Positions 42,119-50,752 of a stretch of DNA of 64,000 nucleotides are shown here, in pieces. The notes beneath the pieces are model-generated. The model searched no databases. It was not told the origin of the DNA and saw only the letters and a list, made by a program, of their open reading frames with translations. Position numbers and translations under genes: made by a program. The stretch lies in NCBI RefSeq assembly GCF_013337115.1, contig NZ_SGWE01000004.1, positions 1,728,001 to 1,792,000 of the forward strand, given 5' to 3'. The stretch comes from Deinococcus sp. JMULE3. Lineage in GTDB: Bacteria; Deinococcota; Deinococci; Deinococcales; Deinococcaceae. The first letter of the stretch is position 1. Each line of letters starts with the position of its first letter.

Positions 42119-45058
42119 TCAGCGGGTCAGCTGGTTCAGGATCACGGGGTCGGTGATGGCGGTATCGTCGGCCAGCAGGAACGCCTTGCTGAGTACCAGG
42201 GACAGTACCCGGTCACCGTCGAAATCCACGTCCGGGCCACTGCCCTTCCCGCCAGGGATGATGCACAGGTACTGGTTGTCCGGTTCCATCAGGATGTTGC
42301 TGGAGCCCAGGTGAATGCGGTACGCGCGCCGGTCGCCCTGCACCCGCAGGAACCGGCCGTCCAGCGAGAGGCGGTCCCGGATCTTCAGGCGCGGAATGAG
42401 GCGTTCGAGGTACGCGGCGCGGGTCCTGGCCGTTTCGTTCAGTTCCCCGAAGGAGTACGACTGCCAGTACTCCCGGAACCGGCCGCCCGGACCGCCGTCC
42501 TGCCACGTCGGGTCGTTGCCGACGGACGCGACGCCCACGAACAGGTCCACGTCGCGCAGCACCTCCGAGAGGACCAGGGGTGGGATGTCAGCCAGTGGTA
42601 GCGGATTCAGGGGTTGCTGCGCCTGATTCACCCACATGGTGTACCCGCCGCCCCCGGCGTGCGCGTGGTTTTCCGGGGCGGCCAGCGGGTAGAAGCGCAC
42701 CTGATCCGTCGTCAGGCGCAGGTACGCGCCGGACTCGGTGGAATCCTCACCGTAGTTCTCGCCGATGCCCTCGATCCAGTACTCGGCGCGCAGGCCGTAG
42801 GCGGGCAGGTCACGCATGGCGGGCGGGTAACTGTCGTCCACCATCAGGCGCAGGCGGTTGCGCCACCCGCGCAGCGCCGCCAGCGCATGAAACTGATGCT
42901 GGCGCAGGATGTGCCCCGCGAAGCGGTTCGAGTACGTGCCCGTACGCCGCTCCGCGTCGGTCAGCACGTACACTTCACGCCACGCCTGCTTGAACGGCTG
43001 CCGCACGTCCAGCGCCTCCAGCCGCGCTCGCCACGCCAGCACCTCATCCACGTCCCGCCCGATCGGGTGCCACAGCGTCACGCCCGAGGTGGGGGACACT
43101 GCCACTGGCTCGCCCTGCACGTCCCGCAGGTCACCGTCCCCCCACAGTGCGGGCACGCCGTCCACCAGCCAGATCAGGCGGCGCGCCACCGTCCCGGCCA
43201 GCGGGTGATTCAGGTGCCGTTCCAGCCACGCCGCGCCCACCCAGGTGCGGGGTTCGATCATCAGCGCGTCCAGCCGCTGCGCCAGGGCCGCCGTGACCTG
43301 CTCGGCCTCCTTCTGCGCGGCCTTCAACTCCTTCATGTCCTCCGCGAAATCCTTCTTCACGGCCGCCGGAACGCTCTTCAGCGGCTTACCAGCGCGGGAG
43401 AACTCCAGATGCGCGCCCCGCGCGTCCACGCTCAGCCGAACCTGCACGTCCCCCAGCACCTCCACCCGCTCACCGACCACGCCCAGACCCAGGGTGGGCG
43501 TGCCCAGTTCCAGCAGTTCGTCCGGCGTCACGTTCAGGCGCGCCGCCACCACGTCCAGCGCCTTGCGCACCTCCTTCAGCGTGCCCTTGAACGTCACGGT
43601 CGTGTTCAGTCGCGCCAGCGCCGACAGCGCCGCCCCGGACTCCGTGCGCGACAGCGCGTACACCGCCGCGTTCGCGATCTTCGGCGCGCGCGGCCCCACG
43701 CCCGGCACCTTCCGCAGCGCCGCCTCTGCCACGCCCGCCACCGCCCGCGTCAACGCGTCGTCCGCCGCCAGCGGCACCATCCACAGCAGCCCCTTCAGGG
43801 ACAGCGCGTTGAACTCGTCCAGCAGCAGGTTCGGATCACCACCGTACTGTCCGGGATTCAGGCGGAACGTCCGGGGCCTGGACAGCAGCGGCAACGCGTC
43901 CGTCAACACCTCCCGGAAGGGCGCCGCCCCGACCGCCTTCACGTGCGCTCCGGCATCCCTGAGCCACTTCGCCGTGGGTTTGCCCGCTGTCGCCGTGCGT
44001 GCGAACGCCATCAGCGCAGGCCACGGCTCCCGCCGCTCCGGGGGCAGGGCGTCCAGGCGAGCCAGCACCGCATCCGACCACGCCTCACCGGGATTCAGTT
44101 CCGGCGTCAAGATGTTAGAAACACTGATCCACCACGGGTACTTTTCAGCCGTTGGTCCCCAGTAGGTCACCAGTGCCGAGCGGCGCGCTGCGGCCAGGGC
44201 CAATGGGGACAAGATGGCGGTCTTGGTGGCCCTCTGTACCAGGGCAGGCAGGAATGCCTTGGTGGGCACATCGGCGTAGGCACTCAGAGGGGCGGCCTCC
44301 GGTTCGACCCTGACAGCCAGGATATGGGCGACCTCGTCGTCGCCAATTTCCTGAAGCAGGTGAGGAAGTGCCGTGTCAGACGCTGTCTTCCAGGCGTTGG
44401 GAGCTTCCCTCCACCCCACCTGTGGCGGCGCCGTCTGAGGATGTGCAGATGTATGAAGGTCAAGGACCCGGCCCAGAAGGTAGCCCTGCTGACCCGCTGG
44501 GATGCTGGGGAGCGGGGGGGGCTGCCGCACCTGAGACGTGTCATAGCGTCCAAGGCGCACCTGTTTCACGAGCAGGGCCAGCCATAGATTCGCCGCTTCC
44601 TCCCCGGATGCGTCAGCGAGTCGCTGTTCCAGATCACGCAGTTCGTCCAGGTGACGGACGGCCGCTGTGGCGGCGACCCGCAGCGGAGCGGTTTCATCCG
44701 CCGCAACGTGGCGCAGACGGGGCAGCAGAAGCCCCTGCACCTCGGCGGTGAGGCCGAACCATTCGTGCAGGAGGGTCGTCGCAGATGGGGTGAAGTGCTG
44801 CCACGCGGTCATCACGCACCCGGCGACCAGATCGGGTTTCAGAAGGGCCGCGTGGGGCCGGATGGCCTCACTGAGCAGATGCCGAACCGCTGCGTGGCGT
44901 AACTCTTCGCCTTCCAGCAGGGTGTTGATCCGGTTGGCCTCCGCCTCCTGCCTCGTGAAGGCAGGGGTCAGAAGTTGCTGAAATGCAGTGAAGGTCGCCT
45001 CGTCCACCTCTCGCCCGTTGATCTGATGCCGTCCATGGCTGGTTGTCGTGGTGATCAT
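42119..45058 (-). CDS. DUF4132 (MolR/YehI-like) large protein
   Basis: A 979-aa protein recognised as DUF4132 from its C-terminal half: HPLAGTVARRLIWLVDG, ALWGDGDLRDV, LWHPIGRD, then FAGHILRQHQFHALAALRGW and a final domain (about 870-979) with VGVASVGNDPTW and LGSSNILMEP. The N-terminal 320 residues are helical, possibly HEAT-like. E. coli YehI/MolR is found with MoxR-type AAA and VWA genes; no such partner is here. It begins 3 bp after the ubiquitin-like gene. Codons in 44100-45058 look less GC-biased than in the rest. Biochemical role unknown. Confidence 0.8.
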   Translation of the reverse strand: MITTTTSHGRHQINGREVDEATFTAFQQLLTPAFTRQEAEANRINTLLEGEELRHAAVRHLLSEAIRPHAALLKPDLVAGCVMTAWQHFTPSATTLLHEWFGLTAEVQGLLLPRLRHVAADETAPLRVAATAAVRHLDELRDLEQRLADASGEEAANLWLALLVKQVRLGRYDTSQVRQPPPLPSIPAGQQGYLLGRVLDLHTSAHPQTAPPQVGWREAPNAWKTASDTALPHLLQEIGDDEVAHILAVRVEPEAAPLSAYADVPTKAFLPALVQRATKTAILSPLALAAARRSALVTYWGPTAEKYPWWISVSNILTPELNPGEAWSDAVLARLDALPPERREPWPALMAFARTATAGKPTAKWLRDAGAHVKAVGAAPFREVLTDALPLLSRPRTFRLNPGQYGGDPNLLLDEFNALSLKGLLWMVPLAADDALTRAVAGVAEAALRKVPGVGPRAPKIANAAVYALSRTESGAALSALARLNTTVTFKGTLKEVRKALDVVAARLNVTPDELLELGTPTLGLGVVGERVEVLGDVQVRLSVDARGAHLEFSRAGKPLKSVPAAVKKDFAEDMKELKAAQKEAEQVTAALAQRLDALMIEPRTWVGAAWLERHLNHPLAGTVARRLIWLVDGVPALWGDGDLRDVQGEPVAVSPTSGVTLWHPIGRDVDEVLAWRARLEALDVRQPFKQAWREVYVLTDAERRTGTYSNRFAGHILRQHQFHALAALRGWRNRLRLMVDDSYPPAMRDLPAYGLRAEYWIEGIGENYGEDSTESGAYLRLTTDQVRFYPLAAPENHAHAGGGGYTMWVNQAQQPLNPLPLADIPPLVLSEVLRDVDLFVGVASVGNDPTWQDGGPGGRFREYWQSYSFGELNETARTRAAYLERLIPRLKIRDRLSLDGRFLRVQGDRRAYRIHLGSSNILMEPDNQYLCIIPGGKGSGPDVDFDGDRVLSLVLSKAFLLADDTAITDPVILNQLTR

Positions 45059-45061
45059 CGC

Positions 45062-45466
45062 TCAGCCCCCCACCAGTGGGGTGAGTTTGAGGAAGGTAAC
45101 GTCCAGTGGTTCATCGAGTCGCAGGGTGACGGTCTCGTCGAGGCTCTCGGCCTGTCGGTCGCCGATCAGGATGATCAGGCCGTTGCGGGTGAAGGCTTCG
45201 GTGGCGCGGGCGTACTGCTGTTCCCAGTGGATGCGGTGCGGGCGTGGGGTGGCGGGGCTGTTCAGGTCGCGTTCCATGCCTTCGGGGATGACGAGCCCCC
45301 GGAAGCGTTGGGTCTGGGTGGCGTTGTGGTCGGTGCATTCCTGGTAGACGCGGCGGCGGATGAGTTCGCGGATGGTGACGGTTTCCTCGGTGAAGTCGAG
45401 GGTGAGGGCGGGGGTGGGGTGGGGGCGGGTGGTGGTTTCGTCGAGGATCTGTACGGCGTAGCGCAT
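45062..45466 (-). CDS. ubiquitin-like/beta-grasp protein with C-terminal Gly-Gly
   Basis: A 134-aa protein. The start (MRYAVQILDET, then LTLDFTEETVTIRELIRRRV) gives two strands and a helix, and the end gives the strands LIILIGDRQAESLDETVTL and VTFLKLTPLVGG. The last residues match the tail of MoaD/ThiS/ubiquitin folds, which end in exposed Gly-Gly for activation and conjugation or sulfur transfer. An insert of about 40 residues separates the halves. AGGAGG lies 7 nt before the ATG. It heads a two-gene operon with DUF4132. No E1, E2 or JAB gene is in view. The fold call is by eye. Confidence 0.55.
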   Translation of the reverse strand: MRYAVQILDETTTRPHPTPALTLDFTEETVTIRELIRRRVYQECTDHNATQTQRFRGLVIPEGMERDLNSPATPRPHRIHWEQQYARATEAFTRNGLIILIGDRQAESLDETVTLRLDEPLDVTFLKLTPLVGG

Positions 45467-45524
45467 GGGTTCGCCTCCTGATTATGTTACCAGCGTATCA
45501 CAGTGGGCGGTGAATTGCGGATCA

Positions 45525-45552
45525 GGTCACACGGCATGCGGACGGTGTGACC
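45525..45552. promoter_or_regulatory. perfect inverted repeat GGTCACAC-N12-GTGTGACC
   Basis: Two 8-bp arms with a 12-bp spacer lie between the divergent ubiquitin-like gene and the AlkP gene, 27 bp upstream of the TATGCT box of the latter. It could be an operator or a hairpin. No cognate regulator is adjacent. Confidence 0.45.
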
Positions 45553-45578
45553 CTCACGGTGATCCGGGCCGCGCGGAC

Positions 45579-45584
45579 TATGCT
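45579..45584 (+). promoter_or_regulatory. leaderless -10 box (TATGCT)
   Basis: TATGCT ends 6 nt before an ATG at 45591 that opens a four-codon ORF rather than the main gene at 45602. Confidence 0.5.
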
Positions 45585-45590
45585 GCCCGG

Positions 45591-45605
45591 ATGGAGCGTG
45601 CGTGA
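45591..45605 (+). CDS. possible four-codon leader peptide (MERA)
   Basis: ATG GAG CGT GCG TGA sits exactly where a leaderless start is expected, and its TGA overlaps the GTG of the next gene (GTGA). It also contains GGAG, which could serve as ribosome site for that GTG at 5 nt. Whether it is translated is unknown. Confidence 0.3.
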
Positions 45606-46474
45606 GCGGGATCGTGTGGCTGGCGCTGGACGGCGTGGGGCACCCGCAGGACGCGCCGGGTGGGAGTGTCTGGGAGCAACCGCTGGGGACGCTGCGGCCG
45701 CTGGTGGACGCGGGGCGGTGCCTGGACGCGACGCTGGGCGTGCCGGGCCTGCCGCAGTCGGGGACGGGGCAGGCGTGCTGGCTGACCGGGACGGACGCGG
45801 TGCGCGTGATGGGGGAGCATTTCGGGCCGCATCCGGGGCCGACCCTGCAGCGGCTGCTTCAGGAGGGGGCGCTGCCGGTGCGGCTGGCGCGGGCCGGGGC
45901 GCGCGTGGCGCTGGGGAACGAGTACGTCCCCGCGTACTTTCAGGCGCTGGAATCGGGGGCGGGGCGCCGCAACCGCATGGGCTGCTTTCCGTTCGCATTC
46001 CGCGCGGCGGGGCTGCCGCTGAATCCGCCGGGCGTGCCGCTGCTGGGCGCGACGCTGGGTCTGCCTTATGCGCGGCCCTGGGCTGTAGTGGGGGAGGAGG
46101 GGGCGGCACTGGACACCCTGGCGCGGCACGGGGCGGCGCTGGCCCGCGCGGCGACTGAAGTCGATCTGCTGGCGCTGGACCTGTGGTTCAGTGACCTGCT
46201 GGGGCACGCGGGCGCGCCGGACGTGCCGGGGGACGCGCTGGCGGCCGGGCGGTCGTACCTGCGGCGGGTGGACGCGCTGCTCTTGGGCCTGCTGGATGCG
46301 GGCGCGCGGGTGGTGGTCAGTAGCGATCACGGGAACCTGGAGGACCTGCGCACGAAGGGCCACACGCTCGCGCGGGTGCCGTTCGCGGGCGCCGGGGTGG
46401 ATCTGGGGCAGCCGGGTGATGTGGTGGAGGCCGGGCGGGTGCTGGCGGGCTGGTTCGGCCTGCCGGGTGCTTGA
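45602..46474 (+). CDS. alkaline phosphatase superfamily metalloenzyme
   Basis: A 290-aa protein of the phosphopentomutase/iPGM-like branch of the AlkP superfamily. LALDGVGHP at the N-terminus (metal Asp), the nucleophile loop [22 protein letters not shown], and the metal-binding [16 protein letters not shown] near the end. It is much shorter than true iPGM and lacks its insert, so it is a small phosphatase or mutase of unknown substrate. GTG start with GGAG 5 nt upstream. Confidence 0.8.
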   Translation: MSGIVWLALDGVGHPQDAPGGSVWEQPLGTLRPLVDAGRCLDATLGVPGLPQSGTGQACWLTGTDAVRVMGEHFGPHPGPTLQRLLQEGALPVRLARAGARVALGNEYVPAYFQALESGAGRRNRMGCFPFAFRAAGLPLNPPGVPLLGATLGLPYARPWAVVGEEGAALDTLARHGAALARAATEVDLLALDLWFSDLLGHAGAPDVPGDALAAGRSYLRRVDALLLGLLDAGARVVVSSDHGNLEDLRTKGHTLARVPFAGAGVDLGQPGDVVEAGRVLAGWFGLPGA

Positions 46475-46579
46475 CCGGCCCTGGGGTGGTGTTGCTAGAG
46501 TGCCCGGCGGAACCGTTCAACGTGAGAGGTGGCCCTGCGGGGGCCGCGTGCAGGGCATGAGCCGGGCGATTCGCTCAGG

Positions 46580-46748
46580 TTATCCACAGGTTTATCCACA
46601 GGCGTTGTGGACAGCCTGTGGATAAGGTGAATCCCCCGGTGCCGAGGGACCGGTTATTTGTCCGTGTGAAACACACTTTTCACGCCTCGCGTGGAACTCT
46701 TCCACAACCGGGAAAGTTATCCACAGGTGCCCGTTTCACTGTGGATAA
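46580..46748. other. cluster of five perfect DnaA boxes (candidate origin or DnaA-binding locus)
   Basis: TTATCCACA occurs on the plus strand at 46580-46588, 46592-46600 and 46717-46725. Its complement TGTGGATAA occurs at 46617-46625 and 46740-46748. Weaker boxes (CTGTCCACA on the minus strand at about 46606-46614, TCTTCCACA at about 46697) lie among them. The centre is AT-richer, with GTGTG-AAA-CACAC at 46664-46676 and TTTTCACGCC. Five exact 9-mers in 170 bp cannot be chance in GC-rich DNA. The last box overlaps the trpF 3' end. No dnaA or dnaN gene is in the window. Confidence 0.8.
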
Positions 46749-47359
46749 CTCCGGGCAGCGCGGCGCGTTTCCTGCACGAATTCCCGCACGGCCTCGGGAT
46801 TCTTCACGCCGGGGCTCGCCTCCAGGCGACTCACGGCGTCCACCCCGGCGGGGTGCAGGGCCGTCATGGCGGCCGCCACGTTCCCCGGTCCCAGGCCCCC
46901 GGCCAGCCACGCCCCATCGGGGAAGAAGGGGCGCAACGCGTCCCAGTCGAGCGGAATGCCGCCGCCGGGTTCGGGCGCGTCCAGCATCAGCGTGACGCCT
47001 CGGTGCCCGTGCCACATGTCCGCCTCGCCCGCCAGATCGGCGGGGCGCACGACACGCAGAACGGGATAATACGCGGCGACCGCCATCACGTAAAGACTTG
47101 ACAGGCGTCCATGCAACTGCACGGCACTCACCCGCGCGGCCTCCGCCGTGCGCAGCACCTCGTCCAGCCCCTGATCCAGGAACACGCCCACCCGCGCCAC
47201 GCTGGGCCCCACGCTCAGGCCCGCCTCGCGCGCCACCTGCGGCGACACCAGCCGCCTGCTGACCGGCGCGAAGATGAAGCCCAGCGCGTCCGTGCCCGCC
47301 TCGGCACTCAGCACGGCGTCGTGCACGCTGGTCGTGCCGCACACCTTCACCCGCGTCAC
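46736..47359 (-). CDS. trpF: phosphoribosylanthranilate isomerase
   Basis: A 207-aa TrpF catalysing the Amadori rearrangement in tryptophan synthesis. [13 protein letters not shown] (catalytic Cys) at the N-terminus, [13 protein letters not shown], the catalytic Asp in [11 protein letters not shown], and [14 protein letters not shown] at the phosphate-binding end, then [19 protein letters not shown] with the second phosphate site. The GTG start overlaps the preceding gene (GTGA). It is not with other trp genes here. Confidence 0.94.
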   Translation of the reverse strand: MTRVKVCGTTSVHDAVLSAEAGTDALGFIFAPVSRRLVSPQVAREAGLSVGPSVARVGVFLDQGLDEVLRTAEAARVSAVQLHGRLSSLYVMAVAAYYPVLRVVRPADLAGEADMWHGHRGVTLMLDAPEPGGGIPLDWDALRPFFPDGAWLAGGLGPGNVAAAMTALHPAGVDAVSRLEASPGVKNPEAVREFVQETRRAARSYPQ

Positions 47360-47601
47360 TGCGGCCCCCGCGCGGCTTCCAGTTCGCTCACGCGCGCCTC
47401 CAACGACCGCACCTGCCGGGTCAGGGCCAGCAGCAGCAGCGCGTAATGGTCGTAGATCTTCGGGCGTTCCATGCGCAGCTCCCCGGCCATCCAGCCGTCC
47501 AGCAGCCGCTCGGCCTCCTGCAGCACCTCGGCGTCCGGCACGTCCCGGTAGGAACGGTTGCCCATGATCTCCCGCGCGAAATTCAGTTCCCGGTCACTCA
47601 T
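47356..47601 (-). CDS. small coiled-coil protein, unknown function
   Basis: An 81-aa protein, [18 protein letters not shown] at the start, with a Tyr/Leu-rich middle and a heptad-like C-terminus ([18 protein letters not shown]). ATG at 47601 has AGGGAG 10 nt upstream; 47610 is the alternative. Translationally coupled to trpF by a 4-nt overlap. Function unknown. Confidence 0.6.
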   Translation of the reverse strand: MSDRELNFAREIMGNRSYRDVPDAEVLQEAERLLDGWMAGELRMERPKIYDHYALLLLALTRQVRSLEARVSELEAARGPQ

Positions 47602-47741
47602 GCGCGTCATTCTCCCTGAACGGCGCGCCCCCCACCATGACCACCGCCGGACGTCCCGCTCGGCGCGTCACCGGGTCCGTGCCGGGTGGCTGCGTCATCT
47701 GACAGATGCCCGCTGGGGGCGGCGCGTGCGAGGCTGCGTCC

Positions 47742-48974
47742 ATGACCGAACCCGTGCGGCGCGAGACGACCCTGCACCTCCTCCTGACGCGGCCCGGCGG
47801 GGCGGAGGTCGCCTGCCGGACCCTGACCGTGGACACGCCCGTCTACTACGGCGAGCACGTGCTGGAGGCCGCGCGGGCGGCGGGGGTGGAGGGCTGGCTG
47901 GGGCGGCGGCTGGACTTCACCCGGCACGGGACCGGGGGGGACGGCGTGACCCGCGCCACGTGCGCGTGGCAGCTGTTCACCCCCGACCCTCCGGAGGGCG
48001 CGCCGGTCCCGGAGGAGCTGCGTGAACTGGCGGACGCCGCGCGGACTCCTGCTCGCACCCCGTGGTTCGGGCCGGACTGGCACGCGGCGGCCCTGGCCTG
48101 GCTGGACGACGAACTGGCCGCGCAGGACCGCCCCCGCACGGGCGCCCCGGTCGTGCTGAAACACTGGCAGATCAGCGTCCTGTGGCGCGTCCCCACGCGG
48201 CGGGGGGACGTGTACTTCAAGGCCGTCCCGGACTTCTTCGCGCGGGAGGTGACGGTCACCTGCGCGCTGGCCGGGGTGCCCGGCGCGGCCCCGCCCGTCC
48301 TGGCCGCCGACACCCGGCGCGGCCTGCTGCTCCTGGACGGCTGCGGTGAGGTCGGGGGCGACCCGGCGGCCGTGCTGCGGCAACTGGCACGGGTGCAGCG
48401 CGACACGCGCCACCTGCTGCCGGGCCTGAACCTGCGCCCGCGCGGCCCCACGTACCTGCTGGGCCAGCTGGACGCCCTGCTGAGCGACAAGAGTCTGCAC
48501 GCGGACGAGCACGGGCCGCACCCCGACGCCCTGACCCCTGACGAGGCCGCCGCGCTCCGCGCCCGCCGTCCCCAACTGGAGGCTGCGCTGCACCGCCTGC
48601 ACGGCAGTCCGGTCCCCCTCACCCTCGGGCACGGGGACCTGCACGGTGGGAACGTCACCACGCACGAGGATCAGGTGACCATCCTCGACTGGTCCGACGC
48701 CAGCCTCACCCACCCCTTTCTGGACGCCAACCCCGCCTACCTCTGCCCGGACGGCACCGACCCCGCCACGCTGGACGCCGCGCGCGACGCGTTCCTGCGC
48801 GAATGGACGGACCTCGCCCCGCTGGACACGCTGCGCGCCCTGCACGCCGACGCCATGCTGGCCGGGGAACTGCACCGCGCGCTCGGGTACGCCGACGGCA
48901 TCCAGGACGCCGTCGAGGACCGCCGCGAGTGGGCGGGCGCGCACCTGTGGCACCTGCGCCGCCTGCTGCCCTGA
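47742..48974 (+). CDS. aminoglycoside phosphotransferase-family protein
   Basis: A 410-aa protein with a kinase-like APH fold in its second half: LGHGDLHGGNVTTH (catalytic loop) and VTILDWSDASLTHPFLD (DFG-equivalent Asp). The first 130 residues have an extra alpha/beta region. Homologues phosphorylate diverse small molecules; resistance should not be assumed. The start is placed at MTEPVRRETT, since 47706 precedes conserved sequence. Confidence 0.75.
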   Translation: MTEPVRRETTLHLLLTRPGGAEVACRTLTVDTPVYYGEHVLEAARAAGVEGWLGRRLDFTRHGTGGDGVTRATCAWQLFTPDPPEGAPVPEELRELADAARTPARTPWFGPDWHAAALAWLDDELAAQDRPRTGAPVVLKHWQISVLWRVPTRRGDVYFKAVPDFFAREVTVTCALAGVPGAAPPVLAADTRRGLLLLDGCGEVGGDPAAVLRQLARVQRDTRHLLPGLNLRPRGPTYLLGQLDALLSDKSLHADEHGPHPDALTPDEAAALRARRPQLEAALHRLHGSPVPLTLGHGDLHGGNVTTHEDQVTILDWSDASLTHPFLDANPAYLCPDGTDPATLDAARDAFLREWTDLAPLDTLRALHADAMLAGELHRALGYADGIQDAVEDRREWAGAHLWHLRRLLP

Positions 48975-49068
48975 CCGTCCGCCGGACGTGGGACAGAGCC
49001 TGATCCGCGTCCGGCAGGCGCGCTGCCCGGTGCCCGCGTTCGGCGCGACTCACCGCTGAGCGCCCCTC

Positions 49069-49074
49069 TACACT
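49069..49074 (+). promoter_or_regulatory. leaderless -10 box (TACACT)
   Basis: TACACT ends 6 nt before the ATG of the potassium channel gene. Confidence 0.55.
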
Positions 49075-49080
49075 GGAGGC

Positions 49081-50064
49081 ATGAACCGCCGTCCCGCCGT
49101 GCTGCTGGCCCTGATCGCGGGGCTGGTGGTGTTCGGCACGGTCGGGTACCGGGTGCTGGAGGGCTGGTCGTGGCTGGACTGCCTGTTCATGACGGCCATG
49201 ACCCTGACGACCGTGGGGTACGGCGCGCCGGGCGAGTTGCACACGGACGGGAAGGTGTTCAGCGTGGTGCTGATGCTGGTCGGGATCGGGCTGATGCTGT
49301 ACCTGCTGACGCTGCTGGCCGAGACGATGCTGCGGACCGTGACCGACCCGGACGCGGCGCGGCGGCGCAAGGAGAGGAAGATCATGAGCCTGAAGGATCA
49401 CACGATCGTGTGCGGGTACGGGCAGGTGGGCGAGGCGGTCAGCGTGGCGCTGCGGGGCGCGCGGCGCCAGGTGGTCGTGGTCGATCACCGCCCCGAGCAC
49501 CTGGAGTGGGCGCAGACGCAGGGCCTGCACACCCTGGTCGGGGACGCCACCGACGAGGACGTGCTGCGCCGCGCCGGGATCGAGCGGGCGGCGTCGCTGG
49601 TCACGGTGATCAACAGTGATCCCAGCAACCTGTACGTGGTGCTGTCCGCCAAGGGCCTGAACCCGGGCGTGCGGGTGATCGCGCGGGCGAGTGACGAGTC
49701 GGCGGCCCGCAAGATGCGCCGCGCCGGGGCGGACGAGGTCGTGAATCCGTACCAGCTGAGCGGGAACCGGATCGCGGCGATGATGCTCGCGCCGCGCCTG
49801 AGTCGCCTGCTGAGCGGCGACGTGACCAGCGAGCACTTCACGATCCGCGAACTGAGCGTCCCGCCGGGCATGGTGGGCCGCACGGTCGCTGACCTGGGCC
49901 GCGAGACGGGCGCGCTGGTCGTGGCGATCTGGCGCGACGGGCAGCCGCTACGCAGCCGCGCCGAGGACGTCCTGCGGGCCGGGGACGCCGTGCTGGTCGC
50001 GGGCGCGGCGGCGGAGGTGGAGGCCGTGCAGTCCGGACCGGCGGGCGGAGTGCAGCCCGCGTGA
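49081..50064 (+). CDS. two-TM potassium channel with RCK domain
   Basis: A 327-aa K+ channel. Two membrane helices (about residues 7-25 and 60-83) flank a pore with the selectivity filter TTVGYG. A cytosolic RCK_N domain (about 103-220) has the Rossmann loop VCGYGQVGEAV and DATDEDVLRRAGIERA, followed by RCK_C/TrkA_C (about 235-315). Matches MthK-like channels. Single gene with its own promoter. Confidence 0.92.
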   Translation: MNRRPAVLLALIAGLVVFGTVGYRVLEGWSWLDCLFMTAMTLTTVGYGAPGELHTDGKVFSVVLMLVGIGLMLYLLTLLAETMLRTVTDPDAARRRKERKIMSLKDHTIVCGYGQVGEAVSVALRGARRQVVVVDHRPEHLEWAQTQGLHTLVGDATDEDVLRRAGIERAASLVTVINSDPSNLYVVLSAKGLNPGVRVIARASDESAARKMRRAGADEVVNPYQLSGNRIAAMMLAPRLSRLLSGDVTSEHFTIRELSVPPGMVGRTVADLGRETGALVVAIWRDGQPLRSRAEDVLRAGDAVLVAGAAAEVEAVQSGPAGGVQPA

Positions 50065-50088
50065 CGTTCCGCCGCGCACCTCAGGGTG

Positions 50089-50094
50089 TACGGT
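50089..50094 (+). promoter_or_regulatory. leaderless -10 box (TACGGT)
   Basis: TACGGT ends 7 nt before the ATG at 50102 and supports that start over GTG at 50093. Confidence 0.5.
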
Positions 50095-50101
50095 GCCCCG
50101 C

Positions 50102-50752
50102 ATGACCCGAGCGACCGAGCTGTACTTCGACTTCCTGTGCCCCTACGCGTGGCGTGGCGTGGAACTCGCCGCCGTCCTGAAAACGGAGGGCGAGGCGTTC
50201 ACCCTGCGGCACTACTCGCTGGTCGAGGGGAACCACGCGGACAACGCGAAGGAGCTGTCGTGGCGCGTCACGGATCAGAGCCTGGACGCCCCGGACGGCG
50301 AGGGGTACATGAAGTACCTGAAGCCCGGCCTGCGCGCGTTCCTGGCGTCCCACGCGGCGGCCCTGCAGGGCGAGGCGGCCCACTGGGCGTTCACGCTGGC
50401 CCTCTTCCGCGCCCACCACGAACGCAAGGAGCCCCTGACCGAGGGGGTCATCCACGCGGCGGCGCAGGAGGGCGGTCTGGACCTGGACGCCTTCGCGGCG
50501 GCCCTGGCCGACGAGCAGGCCCGCCGCGCCGAGTTGCGCGCCGACCTGGACGCCGCGCGCGAGGTCGGGGTGTTCGGCACGCCCACCTTCGTCCTCCCGA
50601 CCGGCGAGGCCGCGTACTACCGCTTCGAGACCCTCACCCGCGAACCCACCCAGGCGCGCCAGTGGTGGGACCTGTACCGAGCCGTGCTGACCAGCGAGGC
50701 GGGCATCGGCACGATCAAACGCGCGAAGAACCGCCCGCCCCGCCGCGCCTGA
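50102..50752 (+). CDS. DsbA-family (FrnE-like) oxidoreductase
   Basis: A 216-aa thioredoxin-fold protein of the DsbA/FrnE group. The active site reads FDFLCPYAWRG, so the usual CxxC has lost its second Cys (CPYA). The cis-Pro loop is VFGTPTFVLP. It may be an isomerase-type member or a glutathione/bacillithiol-dependent enzyme. No signal peptide, so cytosolic. Confidence 0.8.
   Translation: MTRATELYFDFLCPYAWRGVELAAVLKTEGEAFTLRHYSLVEGNHADNAKELSWRVTDQSLDAPDGEGYMKYLKPGLRAFLASHAAALQGEAAHWAFTLALFRAHHERKEPLTEGVIHAAAQEGGLDLDAFAAALADEQARRAELRADLDAAREVGVFGTPTFVLPTGEAAYYRFETLTREPTQARQWWDLYRAVLTSEAGIGTIKRAKNRPPRRA

Noticed and set aside
46664..46683. parS site in the DnaA-box region
   Set aside because: GTGAAA and TTTCAC halves are in the opposite order and spacing from parS.
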